The notes under the pieces: model-generated
Seen by the model: the letters and a program-made list of their open reading frames with translations, nothing else
What the model was told of the DNA's origin: nothing
Database searches by the model: none
From: an uncultured bacterium
Lineage (GTDB): Bacteria > Actinomycetota > Coriobacteriia > Coriobacteriales > Coriobacteriaceae
Reading direction: 5' to 3'
Assembly (NCBI GenBank): GCA_905215505.1
Contig: CAJMPU010000005.1
Location: 1 to 64,000, forward strand
DNA: 64,000 bases
Shown here: in pieces, positions 8,709 to 17,217 of the stretch
Layout: each line of letters opens with the position of its first letter
Position numbering within the stretch: position 1 is the stretch's first letter
Position numbers and translations under genes: made by a program

Positions 8709-8742
8709 GGGCCGGCATGTCGACCGTTCGGCATGCCGGCCC
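8709..8742 (-). terminator. Hairpin after the M19 dipeptidase gene
   Basis: Perfect 11-base arms (GGGCCGGCATG 8709-8719, CATGCCGGCCC 8732-8742) between the dipeptidase stop and the next minus-strand gene. There is no clear U tract, so termination may be partial. Confidence 0.6.
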
Positions 8743-8759
8743 GCTCAAGGGATGTGAAA

Positions 8760-9773
8760 TTAATAACGCTCGAAGAAGGCAAGCGCGTTGTCGCTGCAGA
8801 GCTTTTGCATCACGGTCTTGCCAAAATGCTTGGAAAGCATGTTCTGGAACTCGGGCATCTTGCTGGCATCGGAGAGGAAAGCGGGCACCGTGGCGCCGTC
8901 CCAGTCGCCGCCGAGCGCGATGACGTCCTCGCCGCCCAGGTCGAGCCAGTGCTCGATATGCGCCGCCAGCTGGTCGAAGGTGACGTCTGCGGCGGTCTTG
9001 TCGGTTGCGTCGTTGGAAAGGAACTCGCTGCAGTAGTTGAGGCCGACGATACCGCCCATGTCGCGAATGGTGCGGAACTGGTCGTCGGTGAGGTTGCGCT
9101 TGACGCCGCAAACCGCACGGGAGTTGGAGTGGCTGGCGACGAAGGGACGCGTGGCGTGGGCGACAACCTCGTCAAAGCACTCATCGTTGAGGTGGGAGAC
9201 GTCGAGTACCATGCCGGCGTGCTCCATCTGCGTAAGTGCCTCGATGCCGGCGGCGGTGAGACCGGCGTGGGTATCGTGTCCACTCGCGAGCGGTCCCTGC
9301 GCGTTCCAGCTGAGTGATGACATGAGTACGCCCAAGCTCTTGAGCACCTCGATCAGTGCGGGGTCCTCGGCAAAGAACGTGGCGTTTTCGATGGTGTGGA
9401 TGCAGGCGACCTTGCCGTCTTTGAGCGCAGGGCGAATGTCGGCGGCGCTGCGTACGTTGACCATGCGGTCGTGGTTGAGCATTGCCTGGCCGCTCATATG
9501 CGCCATGATCTGCGCCTGGAAGCGCGCGGCGTGGGCGGTGGGAATCTCGTCAGGGACAAACGTGGCGAAGCACTGTGCCCACGGCGTGTTGCCGATCTTT
9601 GCGAGCGAGATGGCGCAGGCGTTGCCCTCGATGAGGTCGAAATCTTGCGGATGCGTCTCGTCGCCGGGGAAATACCCGTCGGTGCCCGCGGTAAAGCGCA
9701 GGTCAAGATCGAGTGTGGCCCAGCCGATGCGGTCGGCGGTGTCGCAGTGTAGGTCAAATACGGGATATGCCAT
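8760..9773 (-). CDS. Membrane-dipeptidase family (peptidase M19) protein
   Basis: A 337-residue zinc dipeptidase of the renal-dipeptidase family, which cleaves dipeptides including D-residue-containing ones. Metal-site blocks are visible: FDLHCDT (HxD) at the start, the Glu in CIHTIENA, VLDVSHLN, ASHSNSRAVC and GGDWDG. No signal peptide, so probably cytoplasmic. ATG 9773 has GGAGG directly upstream. Its promoter region is shared with the divergent PPIase gene. Confidence 0.9.
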   Translation of the reverse strand: MAYPVFDLHCDTADRIGWATLDLDLRFTAGTDGYFPGDETHPQDFDLIEGNACAISLAKIGNTPWAQCFATFVPDEIPTAHAARFQAQIMAHMSGQAMLNHDRMVNVRSAADIRPALKDGKVACIHTIENATFFAEDPALIEVLKSLGVLMSSLSWNAQGPLASGHDTHAGLTAAGIEALTQMEHAGMVLDVSHLNDECFDEVVAHATRPFVASHSNSRAVCGVKRNLTDDQFRTIRDMGGIVGLNYCSEFLSNDATDKTAADVTFDQLAAHIEHWLDLGGEDVIALGGDWDGATVPAFLSDASKMPEFQNMLSKHFGKTVMQKLCSDNALAFFERY

Positions 9774-9893
9774 GGTTCCTCCGGTTGCAGCGTTTCTTTG
9801 CAAACTGCCTTTGAATTGTATGACTAGGGTATAGTTAGCGCCATATGTTCATGGCGGCCCGCGTTGTGCGCCGCCCTTATCACGGAGGTTACC

Positions 9894-10322
9894 ATGTCCA
9901 ACCAGGGCAAGAAGGTCAAGACCCATTATCGCGGCACGCTCGACGACGGCACGCAGTTCGATAGCTCCTACGATCGCGGCGAACCGCTGGAGTTCACCTG
10001 CGGCGCCGGCCAGATGATCAAGGGCTTCGACGCCGCCGTGGTCGACATGCAGGTGGGCGAGAAGAAGACTGTGCACATCCCGGCTGCCGATGCCTACGGC
10101 GAGCACAACCCCGAGATGGTCCTGACCTTCCCGGCCGAACAGGTTCCCAACATCGAGCAGATCGAGAAGGGCATGAAGCTCTTCCTGTCCACGCCGAGCG
10201 GTATGCCCGTCCCCGCCGTGGTCATCGACGTAACGCCCGAGGCCGTGACGCTCGACGCCAACCACGAGCTGGCCGGCAAGGACCTCAACTTTGATATCGA
10301 GCTCGTCGAGGTCGAGGGTTAG
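9894..10322 (+). CDS. SlyD-like FKBP peptidyl-prolyl isomerase
   Basis: A 142-residue FKBP-type protein that isomerises X-Pro bonds. After VKTHYRGTLDDGTQFDSS comes a SlyD-like insert domain (about residues 65-120), then the closing strand FDIELVEVEG. Unlike E. coli SlyD it has no His/Cys-rich metal-binding tail. GGAGG at 9884-9888 sets the ATG at 9894. The UreE-like gene starts three bases after its stop, so the two are probably cotranslated. A possible -10 (TATAGT, 9830-9835) lies upstream with no good -35. Confidence 0.9.
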   Translation: MSNQGKKVKTHYRGTLDDGTQFDSSYDRGEPLEFTCGAGQMIKGFDAAVVDMQVGEKKTVHIPAADAYGEHNPEMVLTFPAEQVPNIEQIEKGMKLFLSTPSGMPVPAVVIDVTPEAVTLDANHELAGKDLNFDIELVEVEG

Positions 10323-10325
10323 AGT

Positions 10326-10904
10326 ATGCCTGAACGCTTGGTTTCGACGACATGCTTGGGAAATCTCAACGATCCGTCCTATGAACTCCTGCTTCGCCGG
10401 AAGTCGGGCGGCGTCTTTGAAGTTGACGAGCTATTGCTCGATTGGGACCAGGCTGATGTATGCGCGTTTGTGGGCGTGACGGAGCTGGGGCGAACGGTCG
10501 ATGTTCGGCTGGATACCGCCGACGGCGGTCGTCTTGCCGACGGCGACGTGCTCGCCATCGACCGTTCGGGCATGGTGTCCGTGGCGGTTGTCGTGCGTCT
10601 GCGCAGCGCCGAGGTCTATTTGGTCGAAGTCGACCGCATGGATCCGATTGCGCTCGCGCATGCGTGCTGGGAGATCGGCAACATGCATGCACCGCTCTTC
10701 CGGGGCGACTCGGACGAGCATGCCGTGCGCATGTATACGCCGGTGCAGCCTGTTTTGGGCCGCATGCTGCGGGGTATCGAGGGCGTTCGGCTCTCGGTGG
10801 TCACGCGCGAGCTCGATGCCAGTCGGCGCTTTGCGTCGAGCGCGGCGGATGTTGTCGTGAGTATGGCTCCCGACTTTACAATCGTAAAGGCGGCGCGTGG
10901 TTAA
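10326..10904 (+). CDS. Orphan UreE-like nickel metallochaperone
   Basis: A 192-residue protein resembling the urease accessory protein UreE. The N-terminal half looks like the UreE peptide-binding domain (ending around DGDVLAIDRSGMVSVAVV); the C-terminal half carries ACWEIGNMHAPLF, the counterpart of the UreE block with the nickel-binding histidine (GNRHxPL). No urease or hydrogenase gene is in the window. It directly follows a SlyD-like PPIase, and SlyD supplies nickel in E. coli, so a nickel-handling pair is a reasonable inference. The histidine-rich UreE tail is missing. Confidence 0.7.
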   Translation: MPERLVSTTCLGNLNDPSYELLLRRKSGGVFEVDELLLDWDQADVCAFVGVTELGRTVDVRLDTADGGRLADGDVLAIDRSGMVSVAVVVRLRSAEVYLVEVDRMDPIALAHACWEIGNMHAPLFRGDSDEHAVRMYTPVQPVLGRMLRGIEGVRLSVVTRELDASRRFASSAADVVVSMAPDFTIVKAARG

Positions 10905-10916
10905 CGCGCATATATG

Positions 10917-10957
10917 CAAGACGGACTTTGAGAGGCAACGATTCAAAGTCCGTCTTG
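10917..10957 (+). terminator. Perfect 15-base hairpin before a HAD gene
   Basis: Arms 10917-10931 and 10943-10957 pair perfectly over 15 bases around an 11-base loop. It lies 12 bases after the UreE-like stop and 30 before the next start. No T-run follows, so it may be a processing or regulatory stem rather than a terminator. Confidence 0.55.
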
Positions 10958-10986
10958 CTGTTGATGAGATGTTTTGGGGGAAACAT

Positions 10987-11784
10987 ATGGGTCTTGAGGG
11001 AATCAAGCTGATCGCCTGCGATTTGGATGGCACGTTGCTTCATCCGGGGGAGCGCGAGCCGCGTTCCGAGGCCTTTGAGCTTATTGATGAGCTGCATCGT
11101 CGCGGTATCGTGTTTATGCCGGCGAGTGGCCGTCAATATGCGAGCTTACGCTACCTGTTTGCCCCGGTGGCCGATGAGCTCGCCTATGTATGCGAAAACG
11201 GAGCCCTGGTGATGAGCGAGGGGCGTGCCGTTGTCAAGCGTTCCATGGAGCGTAGCCTTGCTATGGATATTGCGAATGCCGTGGCCGCCTACCCCCATGC
11301 CGACGTGACCCTTTCGTGTGAGGGGCACCTTTACACCATAAGCGGCAACGATGCGTTTGTTGACCACCTGCGTTATGAGGTCCATTGTGATGTGGCGGTG
11401 GTCGACCGCCCCGAGGACATTGACGAGGATGTCATTAAGATTGCGTTTCAAACGCCCGAGACAGAGCAGCCGGCGGCGCTGGAGTATTTCGTGCGTCGCT
11501 TTAGCGACCGGGTCGATGTGATGACGTCGGGAACCGAATGGACCGACTTTATCGGCTTTGATTCAGGCAAGGGGTCCGCGCTTGCCGATTATGGTCGTGC
11601 GCTGGGGATCTCACCTAACGAAATGATGGCGTTTGGCGATAACGAAAACGACCGCGACATGCTCAATGTAGTGGGCCATCCCTATCTGATGGAGAGCTGC
11701 AACCCCAGCATGCGCGGCATTAATGACCGCGTCCGCTATGTGCACACGGTCGAAGAAGAACTGCGTCGCCTGCTTGCCGAGTAG
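10987..11784 (+). CDS. Cof-type HAD sugar/cofactor phosphatase
   Basis: A 265-residue HAD hydrolase of the Cof subfamily, cytoplasmic, dephosphorylating small sugar phosphates or cofactors. Motif I is ACDLDGTLL, motif II ASGR, the Lys of motif III is in GFDSGKGSAL and motif IV is AFGDNENDRDML. The middle segment is the Cof-type C2 cap. ATG 10987 is preceded by GGGGGA. A second Cof-type protein is at 32551-33393. Substrate not predictable. Confidence 0.9.
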   Translation: MGLEGIKLIACDLDGTLLHPGEREPRSEAFELIDELHRRGIVFMPASGRQYASLRYLFAPVADELAYVCENGALVMSEGRAVVKRSMERSLAMDIANAVAAYPHADVTLSCEGHLYTISGNDAFVDHLRYEVHCDVAVVDRPEDIDEDVIKIAFQTPETEQPAALEYFVRRFSDRVDVMTSGTEWTDFIGFDSGKGSALADYGRALGISPNEMMAFGDNENDRDMLNVVGHPYLMESCNPSMRGINDRVRYVHTVEEELRRLLAE

Positions 11785-11799
11785 GCATGTCCCAAACAT

Positions 11800-12180
11800 C
11801 TACCGGCAGTCGGGGCAGAGACCCTCGAAGATGGTGTAGTGTGACGTGACGTGCCAGCCGATTTGCTCGGACGCCTTGGCGTCGAGCTGGGCATCGAAGG
11901 GGAGCGGTACGTCGATGACGCGGCTGCACGAGGTGCAGATGATATGCGCATGCGGCTCGATCGTGCGATCGAAGCGGCTGCCGCCCGGCGTCTTGATGGA
12001 GAGGATCTCGCCGGCGTCGGCCAAGAGATTGAGGTTGCGGTAGACCGTGCCGCGGCTGATCTTGTCATCCTGTTCACGTACGGCGTTGTAGATTTCGTCG
12101 GCGGTGGGATGGTTATAGCTTTGGCGCACAGCGTCAAGAACCAGCTTTCGCTGCCTGGTATTCCTTCTTTGCACCGCCAT
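11800..12180 (-). CDS. Fur-family regulator, PerR-like
   Basis: A 126-residue metal-dependent repressor: winged helix in the first 80 residues (SRGTVYRNLNLLADAG recognition helix), then the regulatory metal site (EPHAHIICTSC) and the structural zinc cysteines CTSC and CPDC. The short, basic N-terminus and lack of the Fur His-rich tail favour PerR (peroxide sensing) over Fur, but Zur cannot be excluded. An interrupted palindrome TTAG...CTAA about 50 bases upstream (12216-12231) could be its own operator. Confidence 0.85.
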   Translation of the reverse strand: MAVQRRNTRQRKLVLDAVRQSYNHPTADEIYNAVREQDDKISRGTVYRNLNLLADAGEILSIKTPGGSRFDRTIEPHAHIICTSCSRVIDVPLPFDAQLDAKASEQIGWHVTSHYTIFEGLCPDCR

Positions 12181-12241
12181 GCGCCTCGCCTCTTTTCTAT
12201 TAACGGTCGTAGGTAAATGATACCGTATTTAGCACACAATA

Positions 12242-12652
12242 CTAATAACGAGGACTGAAACCGTCTTCATTGGCAAGTGGGGCTCGGGCCTGGGCGTCTA
12301 CGAGGCGAAAACGCGTTCCCATGCGCTCGTAGGAGGCATGAAGCGCCTCGAGATGAGATAGGATGTTTGCCGGAGCCCCCTGTATCTCCATCTCGACCGA
12401 GCCGTCTTCCATGTTGCTCACCCAGCCGGTGAGGGAGCGCGTTTGTGCGAGGTTGGTGTTGGTGAAGCGGAAACCGACGCCCTGGACCTGCCCCTCCCAC
12501 CGCAGGAAATAGCGCTGCGGGGCGTCTTGAGTGGCCTCGTCACTTGCGAGCACGGTGAGCCTACGGCGCAGCTCGAGCTCGACGCCAGAAGGCTTTTGGG
12601 GTTCGCGGCTGCCGCCGGCGACGCCCGAGAAAAGCTTGTCGAAAAAACCCAT
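12242..12652 (-). CDS. Acylphosphatase
   Basis: A 136-residue protein whose last 90 residues are an acylphosphatase, which hydrolyses carboxyl-phosphate bonds such as acetyl phosphate. The active site is complete: Arg in VQGVGFRF and Asn in GWVSNMEDG. The first 45 residues are an extra, charged extension. It begins two bases after the stop of the oxidoreductase gene, so the pair is one transcript. Confidence 0.9.
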   Translation of the reverse strand: MGFFDKLFSGVAGGSREPQKPSGVELELRRRLTVLASDEATQDAPQRYFLRWEGQVQGVGFRFTNTNLAQTRSLTGWVSNMEDGSVEMEIQGAPANILSHLEALHASYERMGTRFRLVDAQARAPLANEDGFSPRY

Positions 12653-12654
12653 CG

Positions 12655-13761
12655 TTATGCCTGCTTGTTAGAGTCGGCGGGGAAGGTGATGCCCGCCTGC
12701 TGGCGCACGGCATCCATGATACGCAGCGACACGAGCGTGACATCGCGGTAGTGTCCGAGCTCGTGGCGTCCTGCCGGCGTTTCCCAAATCTCATCTTTAA
12801 CGTGATGAACACCGTCGATGGCGGTGATAAAGTCGGTGAGCTCGTATTCCATGGTGTTACTTGACTTGGGAAGGTCGAGCGCGCGTCCGTTGCCGCCTTG
12901 CTCGCGCGGCGCTTCGGTCGCCGATCCGCGCACGACGTCGCCGCGATAGTCGATGCGTACGTTGCGGGGCGTGGACAGATGGTCAATCTGGATGGTGCCG
13001 CGCTCACCTTCGATTTGCGAAGGCATCAGATCGTCGGTGATCTTGGAATGCGCAAGCTCGACGGAAATGCGGCCTCCGCCATAGCTGGCGAGAATGGAGC
13101 CGCAGCCGTCGATGGGACCATGGGTGAGCTCTTGCGTTGAGGGGTCAAGCAGCGTGGTCATGCTGGTGAGACCGGAGGGCATGCCGAAGATCTCGACCAT
13201 GGGCTCGATGGTGTAGACGCCGATGTCCATGAGGGAGCCCGAGGCCATGCGGCAGTCGAAGATATTGGTGGCGCGCCCCGCGAGAACCTCGTTGTAGCGC
13301 GAAGAATACTTGCCAAAGCGCAACGATGCACGACGAATGGGCGCAATCTCGCCCAGGGCGTCCTCGATGGCGTGGAAAGCGGGGTCATGGAGCGGGCGCA
13401 TGGCCTCGAGGGCTACGACGCCCGACGCCTCGGCTGCGCGAAAGACCTCGAGCGCCTGCGCTTCGGTGGCGCAAAAGGGCTTCTCGACGATGACGTGCTT
13501 GCCGCCGGCGATGCAGGCAAGGGCCTGCTCGTAGTGAAGTGCGTTAGGGCTGCCGATATAGACGGCGTCGACGTCGGCGGCTGCCGCGAGCTCATCGAGT
13601 GAGGTAAAGTTTCGCTCGCCACCGCGCTCGGCGGTAAAGGCAGCACCGCGATTGGCATCGCGTGAAAGCGTGCCCACAAACGCGGCTCGGTCGTTGGCGT
13701 CGATGACTCGGATAAAGTCGTCGGTGATCATGGATGTGCCGATGGTCGCGATGCGCAGCAT
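12655..13761 (-). CDS. Gfo/Idh/MocA-family oxidoreductase
   Basis: A 368-residue NAD(P)-dependent sugar-type dehydrogenase. Rossmann fold at the N-terminus (RIATIGTSMITDDFI), then the family motif EKPF (GGKHVIVEKPF) and the C-terminal substrate domain with DIGVYTIEP. ATG 13761 is preceded by GGGGGACG; the longer open frame upstream is antisense-free but runs through the RNase H gene and is not coding. The substrate cannot be told from the sequence. Confidence 0.9.
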   Translation of the reverse strand: MLRIATIGTSMITDDFIRVIDANDRAAFVGTLSRDANRGAAFTAERGGERNFTSLDELAAAADVDAVYIGSPNALHYEQALACIAGGKHVIVEKPFCATEAQALEVFRAAEASGVVALEAMRPLHDPAFHAIEDALGEIAPIRRASLRFGKYSSRYNEVLAGRATNIFDCRMASGSLMDIGVYTIEPMVEIFGMPSGLTSMTTLLDPSTQELTHGPIDGCGSILASYGGGRISVELAHSKITDDLMPSQIEGERGTIQIDHLSTPRNVRIDYRGDVVRGSATEAPREQGGNGRALDLPKSSNTMEYELTDFITAIDGVHHVKDEIWETPAGRHELGHYRDVTLVSLRIMDAVRQQAGITFPADSNKQA

Positions 13762-13834
13762 ACGTCCCCCTTGCGTTGTTTGGTCTACAGGATGAGTGTA
13801 GCGCGTGGGGATATAAAGCTGCGCGAAAACGCTA

Positions 13835-14320
13835 TTACAGGTCGCTCTCGTTAAAGCCGGTGTCGATATCGAGGTTGCTGCCGTCGGCCGCCGTGGTGGC
13901 GAGCTCATCGCAGCGCTCGTTGAGCTCGTGACCGGCGTGACCCTTAACCCAGATGAACTCAACCTTGTGCTTGCTTTTGGCGGTGAGTAGGCGCTCCCAC
14001 AGGTCGCGGTTCTTGACAGGCTGCTTGTTGGCGGTTTTCCATCCGCGCTTTTTCCAGCCGTCGATCCAATGCTTGTTAAAGGCGTTGACGACGTACTGCG
14101 AATCGGAATGGACTTCGACCTCGCAGGGGCGGTTGAGTGCCTCGAGCGCCACGATAACGGCCATGAGCTCCATGCGGTTGTTGGTGGTCTTGGCGTAGCC
14201 GCGCGAAAGCTCGGAGGTGAAGGTCTTGCCGGCGGGGTTGGTGTATTTGAGTACGGCGCCGTAGCCACCGCGTCCCGGATTTGATCGGGCCGAGCCGTCG
14301 GTATAGATGATGACCTTCAC
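13835..14320 (-). CDS. rnhA: Ribonuclease HI
   Basis: A 161-residue enzyme cutting RNA in RNA-DNA hybrids. The four catalytic acids are in place: Asp8 (YTDGSA), Glu51 (NNRMEL), Asp73 (HSDSQYV) and Asp138 (ERCDELA), with His128 in VKGHAGH. The basic handle region (WKKRGWKTANKQPVKNRDLW) is that of E. coli-type RNase HI. The last 17 residues extend beyond the usual fold. Confidence 0.96.
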   Translation of the reverse strand: MKVIIYTDGSARSNPGRGGYGAVLKYTNPAGKTFTSELSRGYAKTTNNRMELMAVIVALEALNRPCEVEVHSDSQYVVNAFNKHWIDGWKKRGWKTANKQPVKNRDLWERLLTAKSKHKVEFIWVKGHAGHELNERCDELATTAADGSNLDIDTGFNESDL

Positions 14321-14419
14321 GGGCTTCCTTTCGTTGAGTGCATTTCATATGAGTGACCATTGTAGCGCCATGCCCGCCGGGGGCTAGCAATCTACGATTT
14401 CTACCCCGTCTTCCGACAG

Positions 14420-15322
14420 TTAGTTGGCATGGATGATGCGGTTGAGCTCGTCGAGGTATTGCTGCAAGAGGGGAGAGGGCTTGCGCTCGTCGTGCATGAT
14501 ATAGCCTACGTGCATCGTTGGGGCGTCTGCTAACGGGATCGATGCCATACCCCATTGCATTTCATTGGAGAGGACACCGGTCGACAGGGTGTAGCCGTTC
14601 GACGTGATAAGTAAGTTAGTAAGTGTTCCGCGGTCCGAGATTCGTATGTTGCGGTCGCAAGGGATATAGCTAAAAGGTTCCTCGGCGTAATAGAAGGAGT
14701 TTGAGGTCCCCTGTTCAAAGCTGTAGCGCGTATATGGTGTGAGGTCGGCAAGGGACAGCTGCGGGCGGCGGGCAAGCGGGTGGCGCTCGCTAACGAAGAC
14801 GTGGACCGTCGCGTCGAATAGGGGATGGAAGCTCGCGCGCGCATCGGCAAAAGCCTTCTGCAGAACGCGGGCGTTAAAGTCGTCCAGATAGAGGATGCCG
14901 ATGTCGCTGCGAAATGCGCGGACGTCATCGATGATCTGCGATGTGGTGGTCTCGCGCATGATGAACTCGAACTTGCTGTCGCGGCAGCGCTCGACTACGT
15001 TGACAAAGGCCTCGACCGAAAAGGCGTAGTGCTGGGCGGAAATGGCGAGGCGGGCTTGCGGGGTACCGCCGTCCTCGTAGCGGGCCTCGAGCATGTCGGC
15101 CTGCTCTACGACCTGGCGTGCATAACCCAAAAGCTCGGTGCCGTCGTTGGTGAGTGCAACACCGCGGCTAGAGCGCGTAAAGATTTCGATATGAAGTTCC
15201 TGTTCCAGGCTTTTGACGGCGTTTGAGATGTTGGACTGAGCGGTATAGAGGCGCTGAGCTGCGGCGTTGATTGAGCCGGACTCTGCCACGGCAATCAGAA
15301 AACGAAGCTGCTGAAGGGTCAT
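14420..15322 (-). CDS. LysR-family transcriptional regulator
   Basis: A 300-residue LysR protein: HTH at residues 1-60 (LQQLRFLIAVAESGSINAAA), linker helix and a two-lobed effector domain. ATG 15322 is preferred to ATG 15331 because AAGG at 15332-15335 is then about nine bases upstream. It is divergent from metY with a 270-base gap holding the metY promoter, so control of metY in response to a sulfur metabolite is likely but inferred. Confidence 0.88.
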   Translation of the reverse strand: MTLQQLRFLIAVAESGSINAAAQRLYTAQSNISNAVKSLEQELHIEIFTRSSRGVALTNDGTELLGYARQVVEQADMLEARYEDGGTPQARLAISAQHYAFSVEAFVNVVERCRDSKFEFIMRETTTSQIIDDVRAFRSDIGILYLDDFNARVLQKAFADARASFHPLFDATVHVFVSERHPLARRPQLSLADLTPYTRYSFEQGTSNSFYYAEEPFSYIPCDRNIRISDRGTLTNLLITSNGYTLSTGVLSNEMQWGMASIPLADAPTMHVGYIMHDERKPSPLLQQYLDELNRIIHAN

Positions 15323-15382
15323 CGACGCCATCCTTTCGATTGCTATCTATAAAACCGATAACAGGTTAGCGCTTTTAAGTGA

Positions 15383-15411
15383 TTGACCGAGCGAAACAAT
15401 GCTCGTACTAT
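15383..15411 (+). promoter_or_regulatory. metY promoter
   Basis: TTGACC (15383-15388) and TACTAT (15406-15411) with a 17-base spacer. The spacer holds a five-base palindrome (CGAGC...GCTCG), a possible regulator site. Transcription from here gives a leader of about 175 bases. Confidence 0.7.
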
Positions 15412-15427
15412 TCAAAACACACAAAGG

Positions 15428-15545
15428 CGGTAGGTAATTAAGCCAATCACGGAACCGGGATGCGAAAGGAGGCCCGCATATGAATTGCTTACCAAGACGA
15501 ATGCCGGGCTCCTGTTTGCGCCCGTCGGCGTGATCAGGAGACAGC
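15428..15545 (+). ncRNA. Structured metY leader, candidate riboswitch or attenuator
   Basis: The leader can form a junction closed by ATCACG (15446-15451) with CGTGAT (15529-15534), enclosing ATGCG/CGCAT (15460-15464 with 15475-15479) and a GCCG/CGGC stem. Competing pairings exist: CTCCTG (15509-15514) with CAGGAG (15535-15540), and AGGAGGCCCG with CGGGCTCCT. I cannot match it to a SAM, cobalamin or T-box consensus. Confidence 0.4.
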
Positions 15546-15594
15546 GACTTACTTCTCTCTTTTTATTTACTTTTGTTCGATCAAGGAGATCATC

Positions 15595-16905
15595 ATGAGC
15601 CAGTTCATCAACAACCCCGAGCACACCTTTGGTTTCGATACCCTGCAGCTGCACGTTGGCCAGGAGAGCGCCGATCCCGCATCCGACTCCCGCGCCGTGC
15701 CTATCTACCAGACCACGAGCTATGTGTTCCGCAACTCCCAGCACGCCGCCGACCGCTTTGGTCTTGCCGACGCCGGTAACATCTACGGCCGTCTGACCAA
15801 CTCCACCCAGGGCGTCTTCGAGGACCGTATCGCCGCACTCGAGGGTGGCGTGGCGGGTCTTGCCGTCGCCTCCGGTGCCGCCGCCATCACCTATACCCTG
15901 CAGGCTCTTGCCCAGGCCGGTGACCACGTGGTTGCCCAGAAGACCATCTACGGTGGCTCCTACAACCTGCTGGAGCATACGCTCTCCCAGTTTGGCGTCG
16001 AGACCACGTTTGTCGATGCCCATAACCTGGAAGAGGTCGAGGGTGCCATCAAGGACAACACCACGGTCATCTATCTCGAGACGCTCGGCAACCCCAACTC
16101 CGATATTCCCAACATCGACGCTATCTCCGGGATCGCCAAGAAGCACGGTCTGCCGGTTGTCGTCGACAACACCTTCGGCACCCCGTATCTGTTCCGTCCG
16201 CTGGAGCATGGTGCCAACATCGTCGTCCACTCCGCAACCAAGTTCATCGGCGGCCACGGCACCTCGCTGGGCGGTGTGATCGTCGACGGCGGCAACTTCG
16301 ATTGGAAGGCGAGCGGAAAGTACGCCCAGATCGCTGAGCCCAACCCCTCCTACCACGGCGTTTCGTTTGCCGAGGCTGCCGGTCCCGCCGCCTTCGCAAC
16401 CTATGTCCGCGCTATCCTGCTGCGTGACGAGGGCGCCTGCATCAGCCCGTTCAACGCCTGGGTCCTGCTCCAGGGCACCGAGACTCTGTCGCTGCGCGTT
16501 GACCGTCATGTCGAGAACACCAAGAAGGTCGTTGAGTTCCTGGTTGGTGACAGCCACGTCGCCAAGGTGAACCACCCGAGCCTGCCCGAGCACCCCGACC
16601 ATGAGCTCTACAAGCAGTATTTCCCCAACGGCGGTGCCTCGATCTTCACCTTCGAGATCAAGGGCGGCCAGGAGGCTGCATGGAAGTTCATCGATCATCT
16701 GCAGGTGTTCTCGCTGCTTGCCAACGTGGCCGACGTCAAGTCGCTCGTCGTGCACCCGGCCACCACCACGCACTCCCAGCTCTCTGCCGAGGAGCTCGCC
16801 GAGCAGAACATCACGCCCTCCACGATCCGTCTTTCCATCGGTACCGAGAACGCCGAGGATATCATTTGGGATCTGAAGCAGGCCTTCGCCGCGCTGGACG
16901 AGTAA
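15595..16905 (+). CDS. metY: O-acetylhomoserine aminocarboxypropyltransferase (sulfhydrylase)
   Basis: A 436-residue PLP enzyme of the Cys/Met-metabolism family that joins O-acetylhomoserine with sulfide to homocysteine (direct sulfhydrylation). The PLP lysine is in HSATKFIGGHGTS; VVDNTFGTPYLFRPLEHGA and the phosphate-binding ASGAAAITYTLQAL are typical. Length around 430 favours MetY over the shorter cystathionine enzymes. AAGGAG precedes the ATG. Divergent from the LysR gene, with its own promoter and long leader, and ended by a strong terminator. Confidence 0.93.
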   Translation: MSQFINNPEHTFGFDTLQLHVGQESADPASDSRAVPIYQTTSYVFRNSQHAADRFGLADAGNIYGRLTNSTQGVFEDRIAALEGGVAGLAVASGAAAITYTLQALAQAGDHVVAQKTIYGGSYNLLEHTLSQFGVETTFVDAHNLEEVEGAIKDNTTVIYLETLGNPNSDIPNIDAISGIAKKHGLPVVVDNTFGTPYLFRPLEHGANIVVHSATKFIGGHGTSLGGVIVDGGNFDWKASGKYAQIAEPNPSYHGVSFAEAAGPAAFATYVRAILLRDEGACISPFNAWVLLQGTETLSLRVDRHVENTKKVVEFLVGDSHVAKVNHPSLPEHPDHELYKQYFPNGGASIFTFEIKGGQEAAWKFIDHLQVFSLLANVADVKSLVVHPATTTHSQLSAEELAEQNITPSTIRLSIGTENAEDIIWDLKQAFAALDE

Positions 16906-16965
16906 GGCGACTTGTGCAAGGACCCCTTGCGACCCGATAGGTATAACTGCATAAAATGCCTGCTC

Positions 16966-17006
16966 AAGGCGCCTGTGCAAGCAATGGTTGCGCAGGCGCC
17001 TTTTTT
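16966..17006 (+). terminator. Terminator after metY
   Basis: AAGGCGCCTG pairs with CAGGCGCCTT, extended by GCAA/TTGC, and ends in TTTTTT. The 210 bases from here to the next gene hold no signal I can name. Confidence 0.9.
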
Positions 17007-17217
17007 GCATAGGGAGGGCGCTATTACAGGGTTTTTGACACGCTTTATGCATTCGAGTTGTGGAAAACTCCTGTTGAGAGGATGTGAGTTTTACGCAATT
17101 GACGTGCGCCTTTTGAGTAAAACCGCAGGTCGCGATTTGCTCGGGGTACTATGCAGCGCGATCGAATCACACGCAGCTCAAACGCAGCAAAAACGCACTA
17201 CGGAGGTTTCCAGCTAC

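Noticed and set aside
8686..8718. Longer N-terminus of the YgjP-like peptidase from ATG 8718
   Set aside because: That ATG lies in the stem of the preceding gene's hairpin, while TTG 8685 has a good ribosome site.
15428..15545. Cobalamin riboswitch in the metY leader
   Set aside because: CAGGAGAC near 15535 resembles the end of a B12 riboswitch, but the upstream core and B12-box order are missing.
15412..17052. 546-codon open frame antisense to metY
   Set aside because: Same effect in a GC-rich gene; no family similarity, and it would run through the metY terminator and promoter.
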